Source: Lachnospiraceae bacterium
Lineage (GTDB): Bacteria; Bacillota; Clostridia; Lachnospirales; Lachnospiraceae
Length of the DNA stretch: 6,592 bases
Assembly: GCA_017443685.1 (NCBI GenBank)
Contig: JAFSYD010000253.1
Coordinates: 1-6,592 of the forward strand
Direction of reading: 5' to 3'
Shown: positions 1-5,352 of the stretch, in pieces
How the letters are laid out: each line of letters begins with the position of its first letter
Position numbering within the stretch: the first letter of the stretch is position 1
Made by a program: the position numbers and the translations under genes
The notes under the pieces: model-generated
What the model was told of the DNA's origin: nothing
What the model saw: the letters and a program-made list of their open reading frames with translations, nothing else
Databases searched by the model: none

Positions 1-12
1 CGTATCATTATA

Positions 13-41
13 TTGCCATAATTCTCTGAAAATGATATGCT
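13..41 (+). promoter_or_regulatory. Predicted sigma-A promoter of hslO, extended -10 type
   Basis: A -35-like TTGCCA (13-18, 5 of 6 consensus bases) is separated by exactly 17 nt from a -10-like TATGCT (36-41, 4 of 6). A TG dinucleotide at 33-34, one base before the -10, gives the extended -10 form. Transcription would begin near 48, leaving a leader of about 25 nt before the hslO start codon. This is a match by eye to the vegetative consensus; no operator or other regulatory site is visible around it. Confidence 0.55.
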
Positions 42-72
42 ACGCTAAAAGACGCAAAAGAGAGGAGACCCT

Positions 73-963
73 ATGTCTGACTATATGCTCCGCGCGACGG
101 CGGCAAATGATACGATCCGCGCGTTCGCGATCACGGCAAAAGATACCATAGAGGAAGCGAGGCGGCGGCACGATACGGCACCGGTCGTGACGGCTGCGCT
201 CGGGCGCCTGCTTTGCGGCGGCGCCATGATGTGTATGATGGAAAAAGAAGACGAGGGGCTGCTGACGCTTCAGGTCTTAGGCGACGGACCGGTGGGAGGG
301 ATCACGGTAAGCGCTTCACCGGACGGGCTGTTAAAAGGTTTTGCGAATGAGACGAATGTCGAACTGCCGCTCAAATATCCCGGGAAGCTGGACGTCGGTA
401 CAGCGGTCGGCAGCGGCATCTTACGCGTGATGCGGGAACAAAAGCGAGCGGAAGCGGATCCTTTTGCGGCAGCAGGCGAGCCCTATATCGGAACGGTGGA
501 GCTGGTCAGCGGCGAGATTGCGGAGGATCTGACCTATTACTTCGCGCAGAGTGAGCAGACGCCGTCGGCGGTGGGGCTTGGCGTGCTCGTCGATAAGGAT
601 ATCACAGTGCGGTGCGCCGGCGGGTTTATCGTGCAGCTGATGCCGGATGTGACCGATGAGGCGATATCCCTGCTGGAGCAGAACATACAAAGCATCCGCC
701 CGGTCACGGAGCTTCTTGACGAAGGGATGATGCCGGAAGGACTGCTCGAAGAGCTGCTTAAGGGAATGGATGTGACAGTTTTGGAAAAGCGCCCTGTCGC
801 CTACCGCTGCGACTGCTCCAGGGAGCGTGTGACAAAATCCCTCGCCGCCCTGCCCAAAGAGGATCTGCAGGAGATGATCGACGATGCAAAGCCGGTGGAA
901 GTAAGGTGCCAGTTTTGTAATGAAAAGTACGAATTTGCGATCGAAGAATTGAAGAAGCTGTAG
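73..963 (+). CDS. hslO: Hsp33 redox-regulated molecular chaperone
   Basis: This 296-residue protein is a cytosolic holdase that, in characterised members of the family, is switched on by oxidative unfolding stress and binds unfolding proteins until refolding chaperones take over. Residues 1 to about 230 match the Hsp33 N-terminal substrate-binding domain, including the early segment around TAAKDTIEEARRRH and the GALLCGG-type region (here GRLLCGGAMM). The C-terminal redox switch is intact: Cys246 and Cys248 (CDC) and Cys279 and Cys282 (CQFC) form a CxC-X30-CxxC zinc site, the spacing seen in bacterial Hsp33. Length is normal for the family. The start is supported by AGAGGAG at 61-67, five bases before the ATG. 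It has its own predicted promoter and lies 215 nt ahead of the next + strand gene, so the two need not be co-transcribed. The family assignment is secure. Confidence 0.97.
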   Translation: MSDYMLRATAANDTIRAFAITAKDTIEEARRRHDTAPVVTAALGRLLCGGAMMCMMEKEDEGLLTLQVLGDGPVGGITVSASPDGLLKGFANETNVELPLKYPGKLDVGTAVGSGILRVMREQKRAEADPFAAAGEPYIGTVELVSGEIAEDLTYYFAQSEQTPSAVGLGVLVDKDITVRCAGGFIVQLMPDVTDEAISLLEQNIQSIRPVTELLDEGMMPEGLLEELLKGMDVTVLEKRPVAYRCDCSRERVTKSLAALPKEDLQEMIDDAKPVEVRCQFCNEKYEFAIEELKKL

Positions 964-1035
964 ATAAACCCGCTGCGCATAAAGTATGCCGTCTTTGATC
1001 ATTTTGCATGTATCCGTGCAAGGTGAAGCGGAGAA

Positions 1036-1065
1036 TTGTGACCTGCTCTAATGTTATTGTAAAAT
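1036..1065 (+). promoter_or_regulatory. Weak candidate promoter for the 445-aa gene
   Basis: TTGTGA (1036-1041) lies 18 nt before TAAAAT (1060-1065), a moderate match to the vegetative consensus. A second AT-rich block, TATAAA at 1074-1079, lacks a convincing -35 partner. Transcription from the first would start near 1072, just ahead of the potential hairpins described separately. No terminator with a U-tract is visible between hslO and this point, so read-through from hslO is also possible. Confidence 0.3.
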
Positions 1066-1094
1066 CGATCCGATATAAATTATGGAGTATTCTG

Positions 1095-1174
1095 TTATCC
1101 GCTTCACATTTGCGTTTTGCCGGCGGATGAGAGCTTCCCCACGGACGGGGAAGGATGTGCCAGGGAGGGTGCAC
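1095..1174 (+). other. Potentially structured mRNA leader with three consecutive hairpins
   Basis: Three inverted repeats follow one another just ahead of the 445-aa gene. The first pairs TTATCCGC (1095-1102) with GCGGATGA (1123-1130), eight pairs including one G-T wobble, around a 20-nt loop. The second pairs CTTCCCC (1134-1140) perfectly with GGGGAAG (1147-1153) around a 6-nt loop. The third pairs GTGC (1157-1160) with GCAC (1171-1174), holding the Shine-Dalgarno sequence in its loop. None is followed by a U-tract, so these are not ordinary terminators. I do not recognise a known riboswitch class; regulatory function is inference. Confidence 0.4.
1163..1169 (+). promoter_or_regulatory. Ribosome binding site that fixes the 445-aa gene start
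   Basis: GGGAGGG at 1163-1169 stands nine bases before the ATG at 1179. The alternative in-frame ATG at 1155 has only a purine run directly touching it, with no spacing, so 1179 is the better start. Confidence 0.7.
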
Positions 1175-1178
1175 GAAG

Positions 1179-2516
1179 ATGGCATACGGGTTTTCGATAT
1201 CGGCGCAGGACGCCGCATATAGTGCATACCGCGCTGCATCGGAGCAGGCGGGCGGACGCAATCCGTATCTGACGGGTGGAACGGCGTCTTCGTCTCGTGG
1301 TGCGTCTACGGGTAATAGTGCGCTTAATGATTCTCGGAATTCATCCGGAAAAAACGCCTGCAGCATTTCCACGAAAAGATCCGCGTCGACTCGCTTTGCA
1401 TCAGGATCTGTATCCGTTACAGGCAGCGTCTATTCTTTGTCCGGTAATTCTTCCACGGCAAAAAGTGCATCCGCATTCGGTTCCGTCCGCAAAACATCTT
1501 CGGGCGGTAAAAACGAGCTTCTCCGCGCCCTTGATAAGCAGGATTTTTCCACCGCGGATATGACCGGTGAGCAGAAAAGGAAGGCGAACTTCGCTTATAC
1601 CGGTACGACATCGTACAAAAAGAAGGGCTATCTGGATTTCTGGAGCAGTTCCAAAACGTCGGGATCCGACGAAGAAAAAGAAGACATTTCCAAATACAAT
1701 TACAAAGACGTCTCCGGCGATATCCAGCGTGCCAAAACCTCCGCGGCGGCAGGAAGCGTTGTGATAAAAGCAAAACGCAGGGTGCAGGAGATTAAGCGGA
1801 AGCTTGCAAACGGCAAGGGCGATGCCGAGGAGCTTGCTCTGGCGCTTTCGCACGCAAAACGGATGGAGCGTGTCGCGAAGAAAAAGCAGCGCCACCTTGA
1901 GCTTGAGGAGCTCGTGGAGCATAAGCAAGACAGCGGCGTCGCACAAGAAGAAAACGTCAATTCCGATATGGCGGCGGATATCTACGCGGCCGAGGAAGAA
2001 AAGCTGACTGACGCGCAGTATGAGCTTGACGGAGAACAGCAGGAAGCACTCGAAGATTATATTGAGGAGAACGGACTCTCAGTCAGCGCGTATACGGATG
2101 ACGAAGGGAGCGTGTATGCCGAAATGTCGGCGATGATGGAGAGCGTGACTGACCGTGCCGATTTAGACATAACGCAGATGTCCGATACCACCCTTTCCGA
2201 AGAAACTCTCGACGGCCTTAACGACCTCCTCGAAGATTTCGGCAGTGAAGAGCAGGAGATGCTCGAGGAACTGCAGCAGCAGCTGGCCCTTTTAGAGACG
2301 GTCGATCCCGATATGAGCAGGGAGGACTTAAAGGAGCTTAAGACGAAGCACCGCCAATCCGAGCGCAGGGATATCGTCAAAGCCGATATGGATTACTTAA
2401 AGGGAGAATTCGAGCATTACGAAAAGAAGGGAGAAATAATGCAAAACTATCTCCCCTTGATCCGCTCCGGATTCACCGCGGCATTCCGTGCCAGCTCCAC
2501 GGTCAGCTTGCCCTGA
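1179..2516 (+). CDS. Uncharacterised helical protein, low-complexity N-terminus
   Basis: I do not recognise a named domain in this 445-residue protein; it resembles conserved hypothetical proteins of Lachnospiraceae, but that is recollection, not a search. No signal peptide or membrane segment is visible, so it is probably cytoplasmic. Residues about 30-112 are rich in Ser, Ala, Gly and Thr and look disordered. Residues about 172-250 are strongly basic and helical (SKYNYKDV, then QEIKRKLANGKGDAEELALALSHAKRMERVAKKK), the likely conserved core. The remainder is acidic, with predicted helices and Leu/Glu/Gln-rich coiled-coil character around residues 340-420. The single Cys is in the low-complexity part. 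The start at 1179 is chosen for its ribosome site. The last 70 nt run antisense through the 3' end of pilT, and the final ~24 residues lose the charged helical character, so the true or ancestral end may be near 2439. The gene is probably real; its function is unknown. Confidence 0.82.
   Translation: MAYGFSISAQDAAYSAYRAASEQAGGRNPYLTGGTASSSRGASTGNSALNDSRNSSGKNACSISTKRSASTRFASGSVSVTGSVYSLSGNSSTAKSASAFGSVRKTSSGGKNELLRALDKQDFSTADMTGEQKRKANFAYTGTTSYKKKGYLDFWSSSKTSGSDEEKEDISKYNYKDVSGDIQRAKTSAAAGSVVIKAKRRVQEIKRKLANGKGDAEELALALSHAKRMERVAKKKQRHLELEELVEHKQDSGVAQEENVNSDMAADIYAAEEEKLTDAQYELDGEQQEALEDYIEENGLSVSAYTDDEGSVYAEMSAMMESVTDRADLDITQMSDTTLSEETLDGLNDLLEDFGSEEQEMLEELQQQLALLETVDPDMSREDLKELKTKHRQSERRDIVKADMDYLKGEFEHYEKKGEIMQNYLPLIRSGFTAAFRASSTVSLP
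2421..2458 (-). terminator. Probable terminator of the pilus-like operon
   Basis: Read on the - strand, AAGGGGAGA (2458-2450) pairs with TCTCCCTT (2434-2427), eight pairs with one bulged G, around a 15-nt loop. CTTTTC follows at 2426-2421. The pilT stop codon TAG (2449-2447) opens the loop. The stem is decent but the U-tract is short, so efficiency is uncertain. On the + strand the same hairpin is not followed by T residues, so it should not end transcription of the opposing gene. The site lies inside the coding region of the + strand gene. Confidence 0.5.
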
Positions 2517-3514
2517 TCTACGAGCATATTCAGGCTCTCGTCCATCGACCGCATAATGCCTCCGTTCGTGCCCTTGCTCGAATATACGGTACCGTCGATC
2601 TGATAGATCTTGTTCTCCCGGATCATATTCTGGATTGCCGGCGTCACCGTCATGATCTCGAAGACAGGGATCGTTTCCCCGTCTAAGGTTGTAACAAGCT
2701 GCTGCGAGACAACGGCCTTCAGCACCGTAGAAAGCTGCACCGCGATCTGATGCTGCTGGTTCGCCGGAAAGACGTCGATGATACGGTTGATCGTATTGGC
2801 CGCGCCAATCGTATGCAGGGTGGAAAGCAGAAGGTGTCCGGTCTCGGCCGCCGTCATAGCGACGGAGATCGTTTCGAAATCGCGCATCTCCCCCAGAAGG
2901 ATAACGTCCGGGCTCTGCCGCAGGGCAGCGCGCAGGGCCGTCATGTAGCTTTCGGTATCGACGGCGATCTCTCTTTGTGAAACGATACTCTTATCGTGCC
3001 GGTGCAGGTACTCGATCGGGTCTTCTAGCGTAATGATGTGCGACTCCCTCTTGTGATTGATATCATCGATGATACAGGAAAGCGTCGTGGATTTGCCGCT
3101 GCCCGCCTGTCCTGTCACAAGCACCATGCCGCTCGTCTGATTGCCGAGCTCGATGATCTCGGGCGGAATGTGCAGAGTATCCGGATTCGGCAGTTCAAAA
3201 GCGATGATACGCATAACGGCGGACATCGAACCACGCTGCATATACGCGCAGACACGGCAGCGCGTGATACCGGGGATGGAGATGGAAAAGTCATCGTCCC
3301 CGCTGTTAATGAGCCGGGTAATGTCCCGATCCGCAAGCGTGTAGATTTCCCGGATCAGTTCCTCCGCCTGCTGGGGCAGGATCATCTTGTCGCCAAGGGC
3401 GCGGATCGAATCCCCCTTGCGGAACGAAACCCTTCGCCCGGCAACGATGAATACATCGGAGGCTTTCTCGACCTTAGCCGCTTTTCTTAAAATCTCGGTA
3501 ATCTGATTATCCAT
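2447..3514 (-). CDS. pilT: PilT-type twitching motility / secretion ATPase
   Basis: This 355-residue protein is a hexameric cytoplasmic ATPase of the PilT/GspE superfamily; PilT members power pilus retraction by driving pilin subunits back into the membrane. All nucleotide-site motifs are present: Walker A GQAGSGKST (135-143), Asp box ITLEDPIEYLH (161-171), Walker B VILLGEMRD (204-212) and His box TGHLLLSTLHT (225-235). The C-terminal AIQNMIRENK (293-302) corresponds to the AIRNLIRE motif typical of PilT retraction ATPases, which favours PilT over PilB/GspE, as do the short length and absence of a tetracysteine zinc site. The N-terminal PAS-like region has SDVFIVAG where many PilTs have SDLHL. 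A longer frame begins at 3631, but ATG 3514 has AGGAG six bases upstream and gives the usual family N-terminus. It is the last gene of the operon, 10 nt after the 133-aa gene. Confidence 0.95.
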   Translation of the reverse strand: MDNQITEILRKAAKVEKASDVFIVAGRRVSFRKGDSIRALGDKMILPQQAEELIREIYTLADRDITRLINSGDDDFSISIPGITRCRVCAYMQRGSMSAVMRIIAFELPNPDTLHIPPEIIELGNQTSGMVLVTGQAGSGKSTTLSCIIDDINHKRESHIITLEDPIEYLHRHDKSIVSQREIAVDTESYMTALRAALRQSPDVILLGEMRDFETISVAMTAAETGHLLLSTLHTIGAANTINRIIDVFPANQQHQIAVQLSTVLKAVVSQQLVTTLDGETIPVFEIMTVTPAIQNMIRENKIYQIDGTVYSSKGTNGGIMRSMDESLNMLVDQGKLTVELARNAAVNPERIKGR

Positions 3515-3520
3515 AAAACA

Positions 3521-3525
3521 CTCCT
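3521..3525 (-). promoter_or_regulatory. Ribosome binding site that fixes the pilT start
   Basis: AGGAG on the - strand lies six bases before the ATG at 3514 and touches the stop codon of the preceding gene. It excludes the longer frame beginning at 3631, whose extra 39 residues are antisense-quality, Arg/Pro-rich sequence overlapping the upstream gene. Confidence 0.8.
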
Positions 3526-3926
3526 TACTGTACGAGATCCAGTTTGTCATTCCCCGACCAGGTCGTGGTCGAAACGGTCTGAAATTTCGTGATGTGATAG
3601 TATCCGCCATCGGGAACAAGCGTAAAAACAACGTAGATCGCCATATCGTCCGTCATCTCGTAGTTCCGCTCGATGGAAGGCGAGGCTCCGGCGGCGGTAG
3701 CGCGGATGGACGCATTCAGCTGGTGCAGATCCGTCTCGCAGGTATTCACCGCATCGTAATAGGCGCTGCGAAGCCCCGAGGTCCGAAGCGCGTTGTTGTA
3801 CTCGTTCTGTGCCTGTACGAGCGCGATCGCGGAAAACGTAAACAGGCACATCACCAGGAAAACGACGAGCATCATAGAGATGCCGATGTTCGCGGGCGGG
3901 GCAATGCCCTCCTTCTTTTCGTTCAT
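3525..3926 (-). CDS. Small single-pass membrane protein of pilus-like operon
   Basis: This 133-residue protein has a short charged N-terminus (MNEKKEG), one hydrophobic segment at about 15-38 and an outward C-terminal part beginning with a helix-like QAQNEYNNALR region. The topology (short cytoplasmic tail, one membrane helix running into an amphipathic helix, then a small mixed domain with a Tyr/Thr-rich end) is that of a minor pilin or pseudopilin. There is no standard prepilin cleavage site with Glu at +5, so the label is structural inference. The chosen ATG overlaps the upstream stop codon as ATGA and has AGAGAGG nine bases upstream; a longer GTG start at 3959 would overlap the preceding gene further and lacks comparable support. 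It sits directly before pilT. Similar proteins occur in Lachnospiraceae pilus-like loci as far as I recall; no function is assigned. Confidence 0.85.
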   Translation of the reverse strand: MNEKKEGIAPPANIGISMMLVVFLVMCLFTFSAIALVQAQNEYNNALRTSGLRSAYYDAVNTCETDLHQLNASIRATAAGASPSIERNYEMTDDMAIYVVFTLVPDGGYYHITKFQTVSTTTWSGNDKLDLVQ

Positions 3927-4387
3927 GCGCTGCCGCCTCTCTGAAATAAATCGTGACACAGTTCGATCGAATAGATCGTATTGCCGTCGGCGTTGTTAAA
4001 AACGATCGCGATGTTCAACAGCGAATCGTTGAGCTCTAAGTGGATCTTCTCGGTGAAAACGGCGTGATTTCCGTCGATTTCCCGGAAATGATCGTCAAAA
4101 TACACCTCAATCTCGCAGTTCGAATCCGGGCCGCTGATCGAGGCATTCCGGTAGCTGCGCATAAAAATCGTGCGAACGCCTGAGACCGATCCCTGCGACC
4201 GGATGATCTCGGCAGCGTCGCTGGTGATGTTGACCGCCATATTCAAGCGTTTTGCATCGCGGCTTAAGACATGTGCATGCACGAACACGTAAATGCAGAC
4301 CGACGCCGCAAGGGCGAAAAACATAACCGCAATGATCAGCTCCATCAGAAAGAGCGTGGAAGCTGACGCACGTTTCCGTTTTTTCAT
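3923..4387 (-). CDS. Prepilin-like minor pilin candidate
   Basis: This 154-residue protein begins with a strongly basic leader (MKKRKR) followed by ASASTLFLMELIIAVMFF, the pattern of a type IV prepilin N-terminus: basic leader, then a hydrophobic helix (about 12-36) carrying a Glu at residue 16. If Glu16 is the +5 residue, cleavage would fall after Thr11 rather than after the usual Gly or Ala, so processing by a prepilin peptidase is doubtful. The helix runs on into VHAHVLSRDAKRLN and a soluble outer domain with Cys91 and Cys144, which could form a disulfide outside the cell. Start: ATG at 4387 with AGAGG overlapping the upstream stop codon, 9 nt downstream of the DUF4860-like gene. It overlaps the next gene by 4 nt. 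A role as minor pilin or pseudopilin in the machine driven by PilT and PilC is inferred from context and fold pattern. Confidence 0.85.
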   Translation of the reverse strand: MKKRKRASASTLFLMELIIAVMFFALAASVCIYVFVHAHVLSRDAKRLNMAVNITSDAAEIIRSQGSVSGVRTIFMRSYRNASISGPDSNCEIEVYFDDHFREIDGNHAVFTEKIHLELNDSLLNIAIVFNNADGNTIYSIELCHDLFQRGGSA

Positions 4388-4396
4388 AAGGTACCT

Positions 4397-4879
4397 CTAT
4401 TGCTCGGCGTAAATTCCGACATACGCGCTTGCCTTCTGCCCGTCGTGATCGGTGCAGGTGAAAAAAAGCAGGCGCTCGTTCTCCATATTGACATAAAACA
4501 GCCGCACCGGAAGGATCTCCGTACCCGAAGAAGCGTTCATCGTGCTTTCCGTTCCGGATTTGATAAAAAGCTCCCGCAGTGCACCCGCATACTGGTAAAT
4601 GTAGGTGACGTATTCCTCACCGCCGATCACCTCGGACATCCGGATCGCGGGGCATTTGTCAAACTCCGTGACCGTGATCGCGCCGGCGACATCGTGCTGG
4701 TGGATCTTCTCGCGCACATAGGCGAGGGAAGTGTTCGCGTTGTAATTCATATTTGCTTCGTCCACGGTCTTCTGGTACACACGTGCCGCAAAAAGAATGA
4801 CGATAAGCGCGGACAGCGTGAAAACGAAGAAGAGCATCAGCGGAAGCAGAAGCTCGATTTGATGATTTCTTTTCATCAT
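4397..4879 (-). CDS. DUF4860-like single-pass membrane protein
   Basis: This 160-residue protein has a very short N-terminal tail (MMKRNHQIE), one long hydrophobic segment at about 10-33 and an outer domain that starts with a helical NYNANTSLAYVREKIHQ stretch. That arrangement and those words match my memory of the DUF4860 family, which occurs in clostridial pilus or secretion-like loci; the match was not searched. Glu9 at the membrane edge recalls the conserved Glu of pilins, but there is no Gly or Ala cleavage site four residues before it. Cys76 and Cys142 lie in the outer domain. The start ATG overlaps the upstream stop as ATGA, with only a weak GTGAGA-type ribosome site, which suggests translational coupling. 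A second ATG follows at once, so the protein may begin one residue later. It is likely an accessory pilin or assembly component. Confidence 0.85.
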   Translation of the reverse strand: MMKRNHQIELLLPLMLFFVFTLSALIVILFAARVYQKTVDEANMNYNANTSLAYVREKIHQHDVAGAITVTEFDKCPAIRMSEVIGGEEYVTYIYQYAGALRELFIKSGTESTMNASSGTEILPVRLFYVNMENERLLFFTCTDHDGQKASAYVGIYAEQ

Positions 4880-5337
4880 AGCTGAATCTCACTTGCGCGG
4901 CGCCGGGTGACGATCGACTTTCGTACCGCGCCTTTTAATTCGGAAAATTCTTTTAACATACCGGCAGCGTGTGCCACGATCCGCTGCGGCAGCGGAGCCT
5001 TTTCCCCGACCAGATCGATGATCGTCACGTCAGGAAAAAGATTCGAGCCGCGGATCTTATAATCCACGTAAAACAGCTCGTCGTTGTAATACAGTCCGTA
5101 AGTGTCCTTGATGTAGGTAAGGCTTTCCGGATACTTTCCGGTGGTCGCGTAGCAGTACACGATATCGCGGGTCAGCGCATTTTGCAGGCTTTCTCTCTGC
5201 CGCTTCGTCGAGCCGGAGGAGAGGGAAATGGTACCGAAAATGAAAATGCCGACAACGATCGCAAAAAGTCCGAGCGAGCACCAGAGACCGGTAACGGCGC
5301 TTTTTGATTTTGCCCCTGCGGGATGAAAACGTGCCAT
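4876..5337 (-). CDS. Single-pass membrane protein with pseudopilin-like YP motif
   Basis: This 153-residue protein of unknown function has a basic, soluble N-terminus (1-16), one hydrophobic segment at about 18-40, then a helix (STKRQRESLQNALTRDIVYCY) leading to TGKYPESLTYIKDTYGL at 66-82. That last stretch resembles the G-x-YP...L...YGL region after the long helix in GspG-type pseudopilins, which fits a pseudopilin-like architecture; this is pattern inference only. No prepilin cleavage site is visible, and the N-terminal region is longer than a typical prepilin leader. The C-terminus is rich in Arg and Lys. Start: ATG at 5337 with AAAGGAG ten bases upstream, the site overlapping the stop codon of the PilC gene 15 nt away. 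Its own stop overlaps the next start by 4 nt. It probably acts with the neighbouring platform protein. Confidence 0.85.
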   Translation of the reverse strand: MARFHPAGAKSKSAVTGLWCSLGLFAIVVGIFIFGTISLSSGSTKRQRESLQNALTRDIVYCYATTGKYPESLTYIKDTYGLYYNDELFYVDYKIRGSNLFPDVTIIDLVGEKAPLPQRIVAHAAGMLKEFSELKGAVRKSIVTRRRASEIQL

Positions 5338-5352
5338 AAACGAACCGCTCCT

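Noticed and set aside
421..1002. 193-codon open frame on the - strand across hslO
   Set aside because: It is antisense to a clear Hsp33 gene, has a His/Arg/Leu-rich composition typical of shadow frames, and has no ribosome site or family resemblance.
1004..1021. TTGCA/TGCAA inverted repeat downstream of hslO as a terminator
   Set aside because: Only five pairs, an 8-nt loop and no T-tract on either strand.
1134..1153. Hairpin CTTCCCC/GGGGAAG as the hslO terminator
   Set aside because: No T-run follows the stem and it lies about 170 nt after the hslO stop, immediately before the next gene's ribosome site.
1066..1178. Cyclic di-GMP riboswitch ahead of the 445-aa gene, considered because pilus genes lie nearby
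   Set aside because: The conserved class I core words (GGCAAACC-like and GACGCAAAGC-like) are absent, and no class II core is recognisable.
758..1372. 204-codon - strand frame spanning the hslO end and the start of the 445-aa gene
   Set aside because: Pro/Arg/His-rich composition, overlap with two better-supported genes and no recognisable motif.
1401..1946. 181-codon - strand frame inside the 445-aa gene
   Set aside because: Cys/Phe/Arg-rich shadow of the Lys/Glu/Ala-rich + strand gene; no ribosome site. The + strand frame is preferred because it has a Shine-Dalgarno site and protein-like composition.
3515..3631. Longer pilT start at 3631
   Set aside because: The extra 39 residues overlap the upstream gene, are Arg/Pro-rich and lack a ribosome site, while ATG 3514 has AGGAG at six bases.
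3927..3959. GTG start for the 133-aa gene at 3959
   Set aside because: The ATG at 3926 has a good ribosome site and forms the ATGA overlap used elsewhere in this operon.
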